Below the pieces are notes generated by a model. The model was not told where the DNA came from, did no database searches, and saw only the letters and a program-made list of their open reading frames with translations. 64,000 bases of DNA from Wolbachia endosymbiont (group A) of Anomoia purmunda (GTDB lineage: Bacteria; Pseudomonadota; Alphaproteobacteria; Rickettsiales; Anaplasmataceae), in assembly GCF_947251545.1 (NCBI RefSeq), contig NZ_OX366362.1:186001-250000 (forward strand). Reading direction: 5' to 3'. A program made the position numbers and the translations under genes. Shown here in pieces: positions 34,345 to 43,438 of the stretch (position 1 is its first letter; each line of letters begins with the position of its first letter).

Positions 34345-34515
34345 ATGTCCAAAGATAAAGCATTAAAAATACTGAGGTTAAATTTGGAGGAGAGCCAAAA
34401 TGAAATCAATAAAGCATATCAAAATTTAATGAAATTAGTTCACCCAGATAAGGGAGGCTCGGAATATTTTGCACAAAAATTAAACGCAGCACGTGATAGG
34501 TTGCTGAAGAGGTAA
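34345..34515 (+). CDS. orphan mini J-domain ORF (56 aa), duplicated from 32563-32727
   Basis: From ATG 34345 the frame encodes 56 residues closely matching the J domain of the 32368 gene: SKDKALKILRLNLEESQNEI, HPDKGGSEYF, AARDRLLKR, then a stop. The membrane anchor is absent and no clear ribosome site is present. Its start overlaps only the 5' untranslated part of amiD. The copy has kept its frame and HPD motif but has a few substitutions (GLNPEAS to RLNLEES). It may be a relic of a local duplication around amiD or a small expressed cochaperone. Confidence 0.5.
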   Translation: MSKDKALKILRLNLEESQNEINKAYQNLMKLVHPDKGGSEYFAQKLNAARDRLLKR

Positions 34516-34619
34516 TTAATATTGCTTTAAAGTTTTTATTTGTGCGTAAAGGATAAGTTGCTACAATAAAAAAATAAGATAAAAGTAGCAATGGACATGT
34601 GTTCAGAAAGGTTTAAGTT

Positions 34620-35849
34620 ATGCAGGAAGATAACAAAAAAGAAGCAATAAAAGAAGAAAAAGGCATATTAGGGTGGATAGAATATAGACTGCCTATATTT
34701 TCTTTTTTGAAACATACTGCTTCTTACCAAGTGCCAAAAAACTTAAATTATGCTTGGAATTTTGGCTCTTTGGCTGGTATAGCGCTAATTTTACAAATAA
34801 TAACAGGTATATTTCTTGCTATGCACTACACTCCGCATGTTGATTATGCGTTTAATAGCGTGGAGCGTATAATGCGTGACGTGAACTATGGATGGCTGAT
34901 ACGCTACACTCATGCTGTCGGGGCATCGCTCTTCTTTATGGTAGTCTATGTTCATATAATGCGTGGGTTATATTACGGATCTTACAAGAGGCCACGAGAG
35001 ATGGTGTGGTTTGTTGGTATATTTATATTTTTTGCAATGATGGCAACTGCCTTTATGGGATATGTATTGCCTTGGGGACAAATGAGTTTCTGGGGTGCAA
35101 CAGTTATAACCAACTTATTTTCTGCTATACCTTTAATTGGCAATAAAATAGTTATATGGTTATGGGGTGGTTTCTCCGTTGATAATCCGACGCTTAACCG
35201 TTTTTTTGCTCTGCATTATCTTCTACCTTTTGTTATTATTGCTTTAGCTATGCTTCATGTGATAGCTCTGCATAGGTTTGGCTCTGGTAACCCAAGTGGA
35301 GTTGAGGTAAAATCAGATAAGGATACCATTCCTCTCTATCCTTATTATATAATCAAGGATTGCATAACTTTTGGTCTGTTTTTTGTAGTTTTGTTCGCAT
35401 TTGTTTTTTATGCTCCCAATTATCTTGGGCATCCAGACAATTATATAGAAGCTGACTCTATGGTCACTCCGGTACATATAGTGCCAGAGTGGTATTTTTT
35501 ACCTTTTTATGCAATGCTACGTTCGATTCCAGATAAACTTACTGGTGTGCTTACCATGTTTGCGTCTATTTTAGTGTGGTTTTTGTTACCTTGGCTTGAT
35601 AAATCAAAAGTTAAAAGTGGTGCTTATCGCCCGGTGTTTAAGAAATTTTTTTGGGTTTTTGCAATAAATTTTGTACTTCTTGCCTGGCTTGGGGGACAAG
35701 AGGTAAAAGAGCCTTACATCACTATGAGTAGGCTATCTACTCTTTATTACTTTGCATACTTTGTGATAATTTTACCACTGCTTAGTAAGTATGAAAAGCC
35801 AAAAGAACCACCAAAAACCTTAAGTGATTCTGTGCCGGAGATGAAGTAA
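34620..35849 (+). CDS. petB: cytochrome b of the bc1 complex
   Basis: A 409-residue, multi-span membrane protein. Heme ligand helices are visible in [21 protein letters not shown] and [20 protein letters not shown]; the Qo site has [16 protein letters not shown] and the PEWY loop. It forms the quinol-oxidising core of complex III. The stop codon shares one base with the petC start (TAATG), so the two are translated together. The Rieske gene is not in this window. Confidence 0.95.
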   Translation: MQEDNKKEAIKEEKGILGWIEYRLPIFSFLKHTASYQVPKNLNYAWNFGSLAGIALILQIITGIFLAMHYTPHVDYAFNSVERIMRDVNYGWLIRYTHAVGASLFFMVVYVHIMRGLYYGSYKRPREMVWFVGIFIFFAMMATAFMGYVLPWGQMSFWGATVITNLFSAIPLIGNKIVIWLWGGFSVDNPTLNRFFALHYLLPFVIIALAMLHVIALHRFGSGNPSGVEVKSDKDTIPLYPYYIIKDCITFGLFFVVLFAFVFYAPNYLGHPDNYIEADSMVTPVHIVPEWYFLPFYAMLRSIPDKLTGVLTMFASILVWFLLPWLDKSKVKSGAYRPVFKKFFWVFAINFVLLAWLGGQEVKEPYITMSRLSTLYYFAYFVIILPLLSKYEKPKEPPKTLSDSVPEMK

Positions 35850-36610
35850 TGCTGATGAGAAGTATGTTAGCTATACTTTGCATATTGTTTTTTGCTAATT
35901 TTGTGTATGCAGAAGAATTCAAGCCATCACCAAATAAAAAAATGGACTGGAAATTTGATGGAGTTGTCGGATCTTTCGATAGAGAGTCAATTCAGCGTGG
36001 CTATAAAGTGTATAAAGAAGTCTGTGCTGCTTGTCATTCAATGAATAGGGTAGCATTTCGTAATTTGCAAGATGTCGGTTTTTCTGAAGAAGATGTAAAA
36101 CAAATAGCAGCTTCTTATCAAGTTAAAGATGGTCCGAATGATTTGGGTGAAATGTTCGATAGACCTGGAGTACCTTCGGATTATTTTATTGCACCTTTTG
36201 ATTCAAAAGAGGCAGCTGCAGCAAGCAATAATGGTGCAGTTCCACCAGACTTATCGTTAATTATTAAAGCAAGGCATGATGGTGCAAATTATGTCTATTC
36301 ACTGTTAACAGGCTATCAAAACGGCGAGCACGATGAGAATGATTTATATTTTAATTCGTATTTTCCAACAGGCAGATTAGCTATGGCGCCACCACTTTCT
36401 GAAGGAATGGTGGAATATGATGGTACAAGACAAGCCACAGTTGAAAATATGGCGTATGATGTGATAAATTTTTTACAATGGGCAGCAGAGCCAGAATTAG
36501 AGCGCCGGCATAAATTTGGATTAAAAGTAGTGGCGTATTTTATAATTTTAACAGTGTTTTTTGTATTAACTAACAACAAAGTTTGGAGCAAGCTCTATAA
36601 AAAGAAGTGA
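35849..36610 (+). CDS. petC: cytochrome c1
   Basis: A 253-residue cytochrome c1 with a signal peptide (LAILCILFFANFVYA), heme c attachment motif VCAACHS (about 55-61), the axial methionine in RLAMAPPLSEGM (about 174-185), and a C-terminal membrane anchor (VVAYFIILTVFFVL). It passes electrons from the Rieske centre to cytochrome c. ATG 35855 (MRSML) is an alternative start. It is last in the operon with petB. Confidence 0.95.
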   Translation: MLMRSMLAILCILFFANFVYAEEFKPSPNKKMDWKFDGVVGSFDRESIQRGYKVYKEVCAACHSMNRVAFRNLQDVGFSEEDVKQIAASYQVKDGPNDLGEMFDRPGVPSDYFIAPFDSKEAAAASNNGAVPPDLSLIIKARHDGANYVYSLLTGYQNGEHDENDLYFNSYFPTGRLAMAPPLSEGMVEYDGTRQATVENMAYDVINFLQWAAEPELERRHKFGLKVVAYFIILTVFFVLTNNKVWSKLYKKK

Positions 36611-36635
36611 TAGTCAATTTTGCCTCAAATACAAT

Positions 36636-37125
36636 AGACTTCTTGCATAACCATATAACATTGGGAATAGAAACGAAAAAACTTCCTTGACAAACCTCGC
36701 CAGCCCCTTATCATCAAACTGAAGCTATTTATTTATCTTCGCAATCTCTGCAGCAGATTAAAATGACAAGAAAACTTCTATTTGGCGTACTATTGTTTAA
36801 TTTTTTGCACTATGTGCACCGTATGTCTTTATCAAATTTCTAGGTTTTTACCTATACAAGCTGAAACGCGCTTATAAAGCGTTCAAGACATCACCCAACG
36901 TCAAATTTTAAAATAGAGAGTGTAATAACTAGCTACCACGGGTTTTCTTTGCCTTTTTTTTCTGCCTAGTAAATTTCTTAAACATTTATAGCTAAGGTTA
37001 GTTGCATTTAAAAGCAGCTAAATTGCAGCGTTTAAGACTTAAAAAACGCCAATACTGAAAATAGACAATGACTAGGGCTTCTTTTGCCTTTTTTTTCATT
37101 TGGTAAATTTCTTAATGTTTATAGC
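36636..37125 (+). repeat. three-copy intergenic repeat, copy 2
   Basis: It begins AGACTTCTTGCATAACCATATAACATTGGGAATAG exactly as the copy at 3049 and follows it block by block, then continues past GGTAAAT to TTCTTAATGTTTATAGCT. No conserved ORF. It separates petC from the serine recombinase. Confidence 0.8.
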
Positions 37126-37140
37126 TAAAAGAGCCCAAGA

Positions 37141-37297
37141 GAGGTGTCATTCCAGTGCCCCTGTGATGTCATTCCAGTGCTTGGCACTGGAATCCAGGAA
37201 TTTTATTAAGTTGGTGAGCATAAAAATAGCTGTTTTACGTTAAAATACAATGTTTTGATGATTATGGAAAGGCTGGATTCCACAGTCCTGATACAAT
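37141..37297. repeat. MITE-like core and palindromes
   Basis: TCATTCCAGTGCTTGGCACTGGAATCC (about 37169) is followed by a reversed version of the MITE core (AAATTTTATTAAGTTGGTGAGCATAAAAATAGCTGTTTTACG) also found in copies A and C. MITE ends are not preserved. The last 92 bp overlap the 3' end of the recombinase gene. Confidence 0.65.
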
Positions 37298-38867
37298 GTT
37301 GAACATTTTTTTTTTGCCCTTCCAGAGCGAGTTCTTTTAATCGAAATACTATATGTACATTATCATCATCAATTTCAATGCGTCTGACTAATGGTCTAAT
37401 TATATCAAGCTTAGCCTCCCAATCTGCTTGATCAAGCTTTGATTCAACCTCAGAGGCAAAACTTTTTACACTACTCATGGTAAAATCTAATTCCCTCTTT
37501 AGCTCCTTTTCATCAACCACTTTTTCCTTCTGTTTCTTAATTGCTTCTAAGCTCTGAGTCATTGCTTTGGCTTTTGAATCAAAATCTTCCTTAGTTATAT
37601 ACTCTTCAGCATAGGTATAAGCAAGTCTTTTGATACCTTGTTCTAATCTGCTTATTTCTTTTTCAAGTTCATCATTTGGTTGCTTATTTTTATCTTTTAA
37701 AAGCCTAAGTTGATATTCCTTTGCAATTGCATCCGGGTCTTTTAATACTCCATTCATTTCTTCCCATATAACCGTTTCTAGTATATCTGTGCGTATTGAT
37801 TTGCTGTTACATATCTTATTCCCACCAAAACGGTTAGCATCTGTACCAGGACAACGATAGTAACTTCGTCCTCCCCTAGTGTTATACATTCCATAATAAG
37901 TATATTTACAACACTGACATACTATTAGCCCTTGTAATAGGTATCTTCTTCTTCGTTGCATTCTTGCTCTTTTTCTATTTTCATCCAGTTGTTCTTGTAC
38001 TATATCGAATAATTCCTCTTCAATTATACTTGGTATTTCTATATAAATCCAATTCTCCTGGTCATTAGAATAAACAGAATAGCTTTTTTTGCGCCCTTTC
38101 CACACTGCTTTTACTTCTTTTTTTATTGGACCTACCTTCGTTTTACCATATACTGCTTGTCCTTTGTATGCATAGTTTCTCAATATTCTACGAATTGTAC
38201 TTGGGTGCCAAATTCCTTTACCCTTTGGTGTAGCAATATACTCTTCTTTCAGTCGTCGCGCTGTCTCTTTTAAACTCACTCTTTCTTGACCTACCCACTC
38301 AAATAGTTTGCGCACTACTTTTGCTTCTTCTTCATTAATTTCAAACCTTGCCTTTTCTCTTTCTACATGCTTTATATAGTCATAACCATAAGGTGCATTT
38401 CCCATTACACTTACACGACCTTTTCTTGCTCTATGGAGTTTTCCTCTACGACTACGTTCCATAATCTTTGTACATTCGTATTCTGACACTAATCCTTGAA
38501 CTCCTAGTAATAATTTAGACTCTGGATTGTTTTCAGTCTTACAATTTAAGAATATTACTTCTACTCCTGCTTTCTCAAACTCTTCAAGTAATACCATTTG
38601 GTGTGCAGATTTCCTTGATAGCCGGTCATGTGAATGAATGTAAATTTTTCCAATTTTTCCTTCTGCTACTTTATCACGTAACTCATCTAAACCGTCACGC
38701 TCCAAATTCCACCCACTACGGCCATCGTCCTTAAATTGATACTCATCTAACAACTCATGTCCATCTGCGGCAATTCTATGCCTAAGCTCTGCAATTTGGC
38801 TCCCTATTGTATTGTTCTGCTCTTGTTTCCTCGATGAAACTCTTGCATATAAAGCCACTGTTGTCAT
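37206..38867 (-). CDS. large serine recombinase (phage WO type)
   Basis: A 553-residue large serine recombinase. The resolvase domain starts ALYARVSSRKQEQNNTIG with the nucleophilic serine in RVSS, followed by HDRLSRKS and GLVSEYE. The recombinase domain (about 160-270) has GNAPYGYDY and WHPSTIRRILRN; a zinc ribbon follows (CQCCKYTYYG and CPGTD...ICN) and a coiled coil (about 375-450). Such enzymes integrate phage WO. The start is clear: AAAGGAGGT lies before ATG 38867. The last 25 or so residues are encoded by a dispersed repeat, so the natural end is modified. No other phage genes lie beside it, only ankyrin genes. Confidence 0.9.
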   Translation of the reverse strand: MTTVALYARVSSRKQEQNNTIGSQIAELRHRIAADGHELLDEYQFKDDGRSGWNLERDGLDELRDKVAEGKIGKIYIHSHDRLSRKSAHQMVLLEEFEKAGVEVIFLNCKTENNPESKLLLGVQGLVSEYECTKIMERSRRGKLHRARKGRVSVMGNAPYGYDYIKHVEREKARFEINEEEAKVVRKLFEWVGQERVSLKETARRLKEEYIATPKGKGIWHPSTIRRILRNYAYKGQAVYGKTKVGPIKKEVKAVWKGRKKSYSVYSNDQENWIYIEIPSIIEEELFDIVQEQLDENRKRARMQRRRRYLLQGLIVCQCCKYTYYGMYNTRGGRSYYRCPGTDANRFGGNKICNSKSIRTDILETVIWEEMNGVLKDPDAIAKEYQLRLLKDKNKQPNDELEKEISRLEQGIKRLAYTYAEEYITKEDFDSKAKAMTQSLEAIKKQKEKVVDEKELKRELDFTMSSVKSFASEVESKLDQADWEAKLDIIRPLVRRIEIDDDNVHIVFRLKELALEGQKKNVQHCIRTVESSLSIIIKTLYFNVKQLFLCSPT

Positions 38868-39006
38868 TTTTTCCCACCTCCTTTTGATTTAAAAATTCCT
38901 TTTTCTTTCTTTCCATCGACCGTCTTATTAGTATTTCGTAAGCATCTGATAAATACTTATCTGATAACTTACTTGGCTCATAATGACGGTGAATAATGAA
39001 TCGCAT
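38782..39006 (-). CDS. small protein overlapping the recombinase gene, 74 aa
   Basis: ATG 39006 has a good site (AGGAG, 5-6 nt before) and gives MRFIIHRHYEPSKLSDKYLSD, a charged helical protein, ending 86 bp inside the recombinase gene in another frame. The first 45 residues have codon use and composition like a real protein; the overlapping end is probably passive. I do not recognise a family. It may be the small gene cotranscribed ahead of the recombinase in WO-type cassettes. Confidence 0.5.
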   Translation of the reverse strand: MRFIIHRHYEPSKLSDKYLSDAYEILIRRSMERKKKEFLNQKEVGKNDNSGFICKSFIEETRAEQYNREPNCRA

Positions 39007-39229
39007 AGTTTCTCTCCTGTAAATGCCTTCGTACTTCAGGAGCCTTACCACTCCCTTTTTCCATAAATCCATTACTCTTGCGAAAAAGACGCAACTGTTA
39101 ACCTTTGTTTTACTTTTATGCACAATTTTGGAAACACATAGCGCTATCTTTCATCTATTAAGCTCTCTTCCAAATAATTGTCCCTTTTCCCTCAACGGTT
39201 TTCTCTCTAATACCATTTCCTTCCTTTTC

Positions 39230-39793
39230 TCAATCAACTTCCATCACCTTCTGCTTCGTCACTAACTCTCTTATTATCTCCTTAGTCTTTGCCATATATG
39301 CCAGATCTATTGGTGTATATCCTTTATGATCTCTCGCATTTACATTACCTCCCGCTTCTAATATTGCTCTCACGTTCCCTATTTCCCTCATAAATACTGC
39401 TTCATGTAGGGGGGTCCTTCCTATGTAGTTCCCAGTATTAACATTTGACCCTCCTTTTATTAACTCCCTTACCGTCTCTTCATACCCCATTAGGCTCGCA
39501 TAATGTAATGCCGTATTTCTTCTACCGTTTCTAGCATTTACATCTACTCCTTCCTCCAACAGTACTTTTACATTCTCTACCTTTCCATAGAATGCTGCTA
39601 GGTGTAATGGTGTTTCTCCGCTTTTGTTTTCTATATTTGTTTTTGCTCCTTTTTCTATCAGCAACTTTATTACTTCTGGCTCTGACACTTGTGCTGCTTG
39701 GTGCAATATTGTGCAACCTGCTGCGTCTTTTTCATTTATTCCACGAAATGAATTCTCCTTTAATTTTTCCAGTCTTTTATTTAAATTGAACAT
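39230..39793 (-). CDS. ankyrin repeat protein, 187 aa
   Basis: After about 20 N-terminal residues there are roughly five ankyrin repeats (about residues 21-180), seen as AGCTILHQAAQ, GETPLHLAAFYGKVENVKVLLEEGVDVNAR, TALHYASLMGYEETV, GRTPLHEAVFMREIGNVRAIL and YTPIDLAYMAKT. No signal peptide. Ankyrin proteins are frequent in Wolbachia and are candidate interactors with host proteins; here it sits next to a phage recombinase and a second ankyrin gene. The start matches the first Met after the promoter-like AT-rich region 39794-39986. Confidence 0.85.
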   Translation of the reverse strand: MFNLNKRLEKLKENSFRGINEKDAAGCTILHQAAQVSEPEVIKLLIEKGAKTNIENKSGETPLHLAAFYGKVENVKVLLEEGVDVNARNGRRNTALHYASLMGYEETVRELIKGGSNVNTGNYIGRTPLHEAVFMREIGNVRAILEAGGNVNARDHKGYTPIDLAYMAKTKEIIRELVTKQKVMEVD

Positions 39794-39986
39794 TTTAGTT
39801 ACCCCACTATAAAAACCACCAAATTTTAGTGCTTGGTAAATTTTTTTTGTTTACCTACCACTATTCCAGCTATGCCTGTTTTACCATCAAAAGCAAGTTT
39901 TTTTTACAAAATATACACATTTTTTTCGCATATCATATTAAGATATAAATCTATATATTTAATTCATTAATAATAGCAGGCCTGCC

Positions 39987-40559
39987 TTACCTTTCATCAA
40001 GCTCTTTTATCATAGTGTTCATCTTGCCCACCACCCTGCTTATTACTTTGTTAAAATCTTCTATTATTAGCGACTTATCTCTTTTTCTTATTTCTTCTAA
40101 ACTTACTACCTTCCCTTTTAACTTCGGTAAAAATTTTCTACTCCATACATCTACCATTTCTCCAACTGATTCCACTACTTCATCGCATATTTTTGGTGTA
40201 TCTCTTACTACACCTCCTTGCTTTTCCAGAAATTTCTTCACCTCTTTATTCTTTTCATTGTCCATTAGCCAATACATTGGTGCATTACCAAATTTATCCG
40301 GCTGATTAACTGCTGCTCCGGCTTTTACCAGCTCTTTTATTATCCTTTCTGCCCATACCATACACGCGAGATGCAGCGGCGTGTATTTGCTCATTCCTTC
40401 AGTAGCATTTACTTCCGCTCCTTCCCTTATCAGCTCTTTTACGTTCTCTAGACGTTTCGCAGATACTGCCCAGTGCAATGGTGTAAAACCCCTATTATCT
40501 GTCGCATTGACGTTCGCTCCTTTCTTGACTAGAAAACTTACTTTTTTTCTTGTCGACAT
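39987..40559 (-). pseudogene. ankyrin repeat gene truncated at its 5' end by an IS
   Basis: The remaining part encodes about three ankyrin repeats (TPLHWAVSAKRLENV, TPLHLACMVWAERII, GNAPMYWLMDNEKN), then a non-ankyrin helical C-terminal domain of about 90 residues (VVESVGEMVDVWSRKFLPK and on to KELDER). The upstream sequence is replaced by the IS5-type element at 40562. The frame is open into the IS end, which supplies an ATG (MNFERSL), and there is an ATG at 40559. A shortened protein could be made, but the original start and promoter are lost. Confidence 0.75.
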
Positions 40560-40561
40560 TA

Positions 40562-41438
40562 GACTTCTTTCAAAATTCATGTAGGGAGCTCAAAATTGTG
40601 AATTGCAGCAATCAAATTAAACCTTAAACCAAAACGTTTTCGTCGGTTTCTATACCTGTCCGAGATGATTTTAAACCTTTTCAATTACGTTTTCAACAAT
40701 TGCCCTTTGGCTCATAAGTGCCCTGTTCTCTTTTTTTTGTTCTTTGCTTAACGGATTCTTTTTCGTTTTCCTGTGCGGTAATACAACATTTTTGTGTATC
40801 TTCTGCATTCCCCTGTAGCCGGCATCAGCTAAGATTTTAGTTTGCGGCAATACTGCTACCTTTGATTCTCTAAACATCCGTGTTTTCTACCATTCGAGAA
40901 AGATGTGCATATGACTTTTCTACTCTTCTTCTCTGTTACTATTTGTGTTTTTATAGTATGCCTTTTTTTCTTTCCAGAGTAGAAGGGCTTTTGCTTTTTT
41001 TTGGTCTCTCTACTGGCGTTTCAGTTCCGTCTATTACTAAAACTTCATATTCTACATCACTCTTTAATAGCTCTTTTTTTCCTGGTAATGCAAAATCTGG
41101 ATGTTTTATTAATATGTCTTCTACCCATCTTATTATTTTAAAACTGTTACTTTCACTCATGCCATAGCTTTGCCCAATATGAAAATATGTACGATATTCT
41201 CTTATATATTCCAGTGCCATAAGTAGCCTGTCTTCTATGCAAAGTTTACTTTTTCTTCCACTTCTAGCTTTTTTTCTTTTATCCTCCACTTCTAGAATTT
41301 CTACCATTCGCTCAAATGTTGCTTTTTTTACCCCTGTTAAACGTCGAAACTTTTCTCCTTCTAACTTTTCTATTTCCTTATATTTCATGCTTTCAAATAC
41401 TTCATCTTACACTCCCTCTAACAATTTTGAAAGAAGTC
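40562..41438 (-). mobile_element. IS5-family (IS1031-type) element, copy 3
   Basis: The 877-bp element in reverse orientation, flanked by TA (40560-40561 and 41439-41440). It cuts an ankyrin gene on the left; on the right is an IS4-type remnant rather than the rest of the ankyrin gene, so a deletion or recombination occurred here. Confidence 0.9.
40577..41388 (-). pseudogene. IS5-family transposase, multiply frameshifted (copy 3)
   Basis: Same ORF fragments and same frame breaks as the copies at 3592 and 29365. The A7 run that might allow -1 slippage is present, but the later breaks also occur here, so the protein is not expected to work. Confidence 0.8.
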
Positions 41439-41440
41439 TA

Positions 41441-41657
41441 TTAAATTATCCAAAGAGTGCAAGAAACAGTACTTTTGTTTCTATTTTATTGCAACAAAGA
41501 AGTCTAAAATGTGTCCTTTTGAGGTGAAGCATGCAAAAAGGAAAAAATCTTATCTTACAAATTAAAAATACAATATACTCAAAAACTTTTCAGAAAATCC
41601 ATAGGAGGGTTTGCTAATGAAGGCTCTTAAGTTGACGCCATTGGCTGAACGGATACC
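41441..41657. mobile_element. IS4-type mini element, one end only
   Basis: It resembles the reversed inner part of the 15521-15816 mini element (ATTATCCAAAGAGTGCAAGAAACAG, TTGTTTCTATTTTATTGCAAC) and ends in TTAAGTTGACGCCATTGGCTGAACGGATAC at 41657, 10 bp from the trpS stop. The other end is lost at the IS5 element. Confidence 0.65.
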
Positions 41658-41666
41658 TTTGGAACC

Positions 41667-42827
41667 TTACAGATATTGAGCAAATCCAATAATATCCTTG
41701 ATTTCTTTTATATTATGGGTTGCAATTTCTGCTGCTTTCTTTGTGCCTTTTTTTAATATTTCATGTAAATGGAATTGGTCTTTTAAAAGATCATTCATTC
41801 TCTCACGTATGGGTGATATAACACTGATAATTAAATCAGCTAACTCTTTTTTGAAGTGTTTCATGTCATGTTTGTTCACTTCTTCACACACTTTTTCCAC
41901 ATTTAAATTACTAAGCACTGAATAAATGTTTATCAAATTGCTTATTTCTGGTCGGCACTCTAAAGTAGCAAAGCCTAGAATTGAATCTGTTTTTGCTTTT
42001 TCTATTTTTTTAACAATTAAGTCATCTGTATCATCAAGGTTAATGCACGAATGTTCTGAAGGGTCAGATTTACTCATCTTGCTTGTACCATCTCTTAAGC
42101 TCATTATTCTTGATGTGCAATCCAAAGTTAAGATTTCAGGTACGATGAAATAATCCAGTTTATAATGATTGTTAAAAGCTGATGCAATATCACGTGCAAG
42201 CTCCAAATGCTGTTTTTGATCATCACCAACAGGAACGTATTTAGTTTGATACAACAATATATCTGCAGCCATAAGTACTGGATAACTATATAATCCAAGA
42301 GAGGCTTTTTGTTTATCGCCGCCAGCTTTATCTTTAAATTGAGTCATGCGATTAAGCCAACCAATTGGTGTATAGCACCCAAGCAGCCAACCCAGTTCTG
42401 CATGACCGCTAACTGTGGACTGACTAAAAATAATGGACTTTTCTGGATCTATTCCACATGCAATATAAGCTGCTGCTGTTTTGAAAATATTACTTTTTAA
42501 TTCACTTGCGGGAAGCTTATTTGCTGTGATTGCATGTAGGTCGACAATACAAAAAAGAGATTTGTATTTATCCTGTAAGTCTATCCACTGTTTGATTGCA
42601 CCAAGATAATTACCTAAATGTAGTACACCACTTGGCTGGATACCTGAAAAGACAACAGACTCCTTATATCGTTTCCTGTCATCCCAGTGCTTGACACTGG
42701 GATCCATATTTCTTTTTTTCTGGATTCCAGCGTCACGCGCTGGAATGACACCAAAGCTGGTTGTTGGTTTTTTGCTTAAACAATGGTTATGTAAAAAATC
42801 TAACCTCTGACGTTTACGCATTTCCAT
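41667..42827 (-). CDS. trpS: tryptophanyl-tRNA synthetase with repeat-derived N-terminus
   Basis: The class I synthetase begins around VVFSGIQPSGVLHLGNYLGA (HIGH-like motif HLGN) and has the KMSKS loop (SKMSKSDPSEHS), ending near the normal C-terminus. Before that come about 55 residues, 24 of them encoded by a double palindrome (42678-42749). No ATG, GTG or TTG lies in frame between the palindrome and the enzyme core. Starts are either ATG 42827, which overlaps grpE by 14 bp, or ATG 42707 inside the insertion (346 residues). Either way part of the repeat must be translated. Confidence 0.92.
   Translation of the reverse strand: MEMRKRQRLDFLHNHCLSKKPTTSFGVIPARDAGIQKKRNMDPSVKHWDDRKRYKESVVFSGIQPSGVLHLGNYLGAIKQWIDLQDKYKSLFCIVDLHAITANKLPASELKSNIFKTAAAYIACGIDPEKSIIFSQSTVSGHAELGWLLGCYTPIGWLNRMTQFKDKAGGDKQKASLGLYSYPVLMAADILLYQTKYVPVGDDQKQHLELARDIASAFNNHYKLDYFIVPEILTLDCTSRIMSLRDGTSKMSKSDPSEHSCINLDDTDDLIVKKIEKAKTDSILGFATLECRPEISNLINIYSVLSNLNVEKVCEEVNKHDMKHFKKELADLIISVISPIRERMNDLLKDQFHLHEILKKGTKKAAEIATHNIKEIKDIIGFAQYL
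42678..42749. repeat. double palindrome in the 5' part of trpS
   Basis: 72 bp, two palindromes: GTCATCCCAGTGCTTGACACTGGGATCC (42678-42705) and TGGATTCCAGCGTCACGCGC followed by TGGAATGAC (42721-42749), separated by about 15 bp of A/T. It encodes 24 residues in frame. The reverse of the same double element is in xerC (56176-56250). Confidence 0.88.
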
Positions 42828-43377
42828 CAGATTTCTTAGAAAGAATAACCATTGCAGGACGGAGCAACCTATTTTTGATAGTATAACCAGTTTGTAGTAC
42901 CTCTACAATGGTGCCAGGCTCTTTTTCATTGTCTTCTCTTTCCACAACAGCTTGGTGTAAATTACTGTCAAAAAGCTCACCAAGTGGATCTACTTCCTCT
43001 ATTCCATGTTTTTTTAGATCATTTATAATTTTTTGATAAGCTACTTTAATCCCCTCATGAACAGGATCACCGTCTTTCAAAATTTCCATTACTTTTTTTA
43101 AATTGTCGCACGAGTCGATCATATCACGTGCAAATTTTGTGACTGCGTAGTTACTTGCATCGCTAATTTGCTTTTGCATTATACGTTTGACGTTTTCATT
43201 ATCTGCAACAGCGCGGCGTAAATGATCTTCAAGCTGGGCTGCACGTTCTTTTAATGTATTGAGATCTTCATTTAAGTCATCTGTTTGCTTATGGTTATCA
43301 CTTTGTTGGTCGTCACCTTTCTGCCTACTTACCATATCAGCAAACTTCTTCTTTTTCTCTTTACTGCTATCTGACAT
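42814..43377 (-). CDS. grpE: GrpE nucleotide exchange factor
   Basis: A 187-residue GrpE. A long N-terminal coiled coil (about 30-75), FARDMIDSCDNLKKVME, and the C-terminal beta-wing FDSNLHQAVVEREDNEKEPGTI and LQTGYTIKNRLLRPAMVIL identify it. It releases ADP from DnaK. It overlaps the trpS long start by 14 bp. The first 35 residues are charged and probably disordered. Confidence 0.94.
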   Translation of the reverse strand: MSDSSKEKKKKFADMVSRQKGDDQQSDNHKQTDDLNEDLNTLKERAAQLEDHLRRAVADNENVKRIMQKQISDASNYAVTKFARDMIDSCDNLKKVMEILKDGDPVHEGIKVAYQKIINDLKKHGIEEVDPLGELFDSNLHQAVVEREDNEKEPGTIVEVLQTGYTIKNRLLRPAMVILSKKSDGNA

Positions 43378-43438
43378 ATCATTACCCTTAAGAATCTAAT
43401 AAATATATAACAATTAATCTGAAAATATCAAGCACCAG

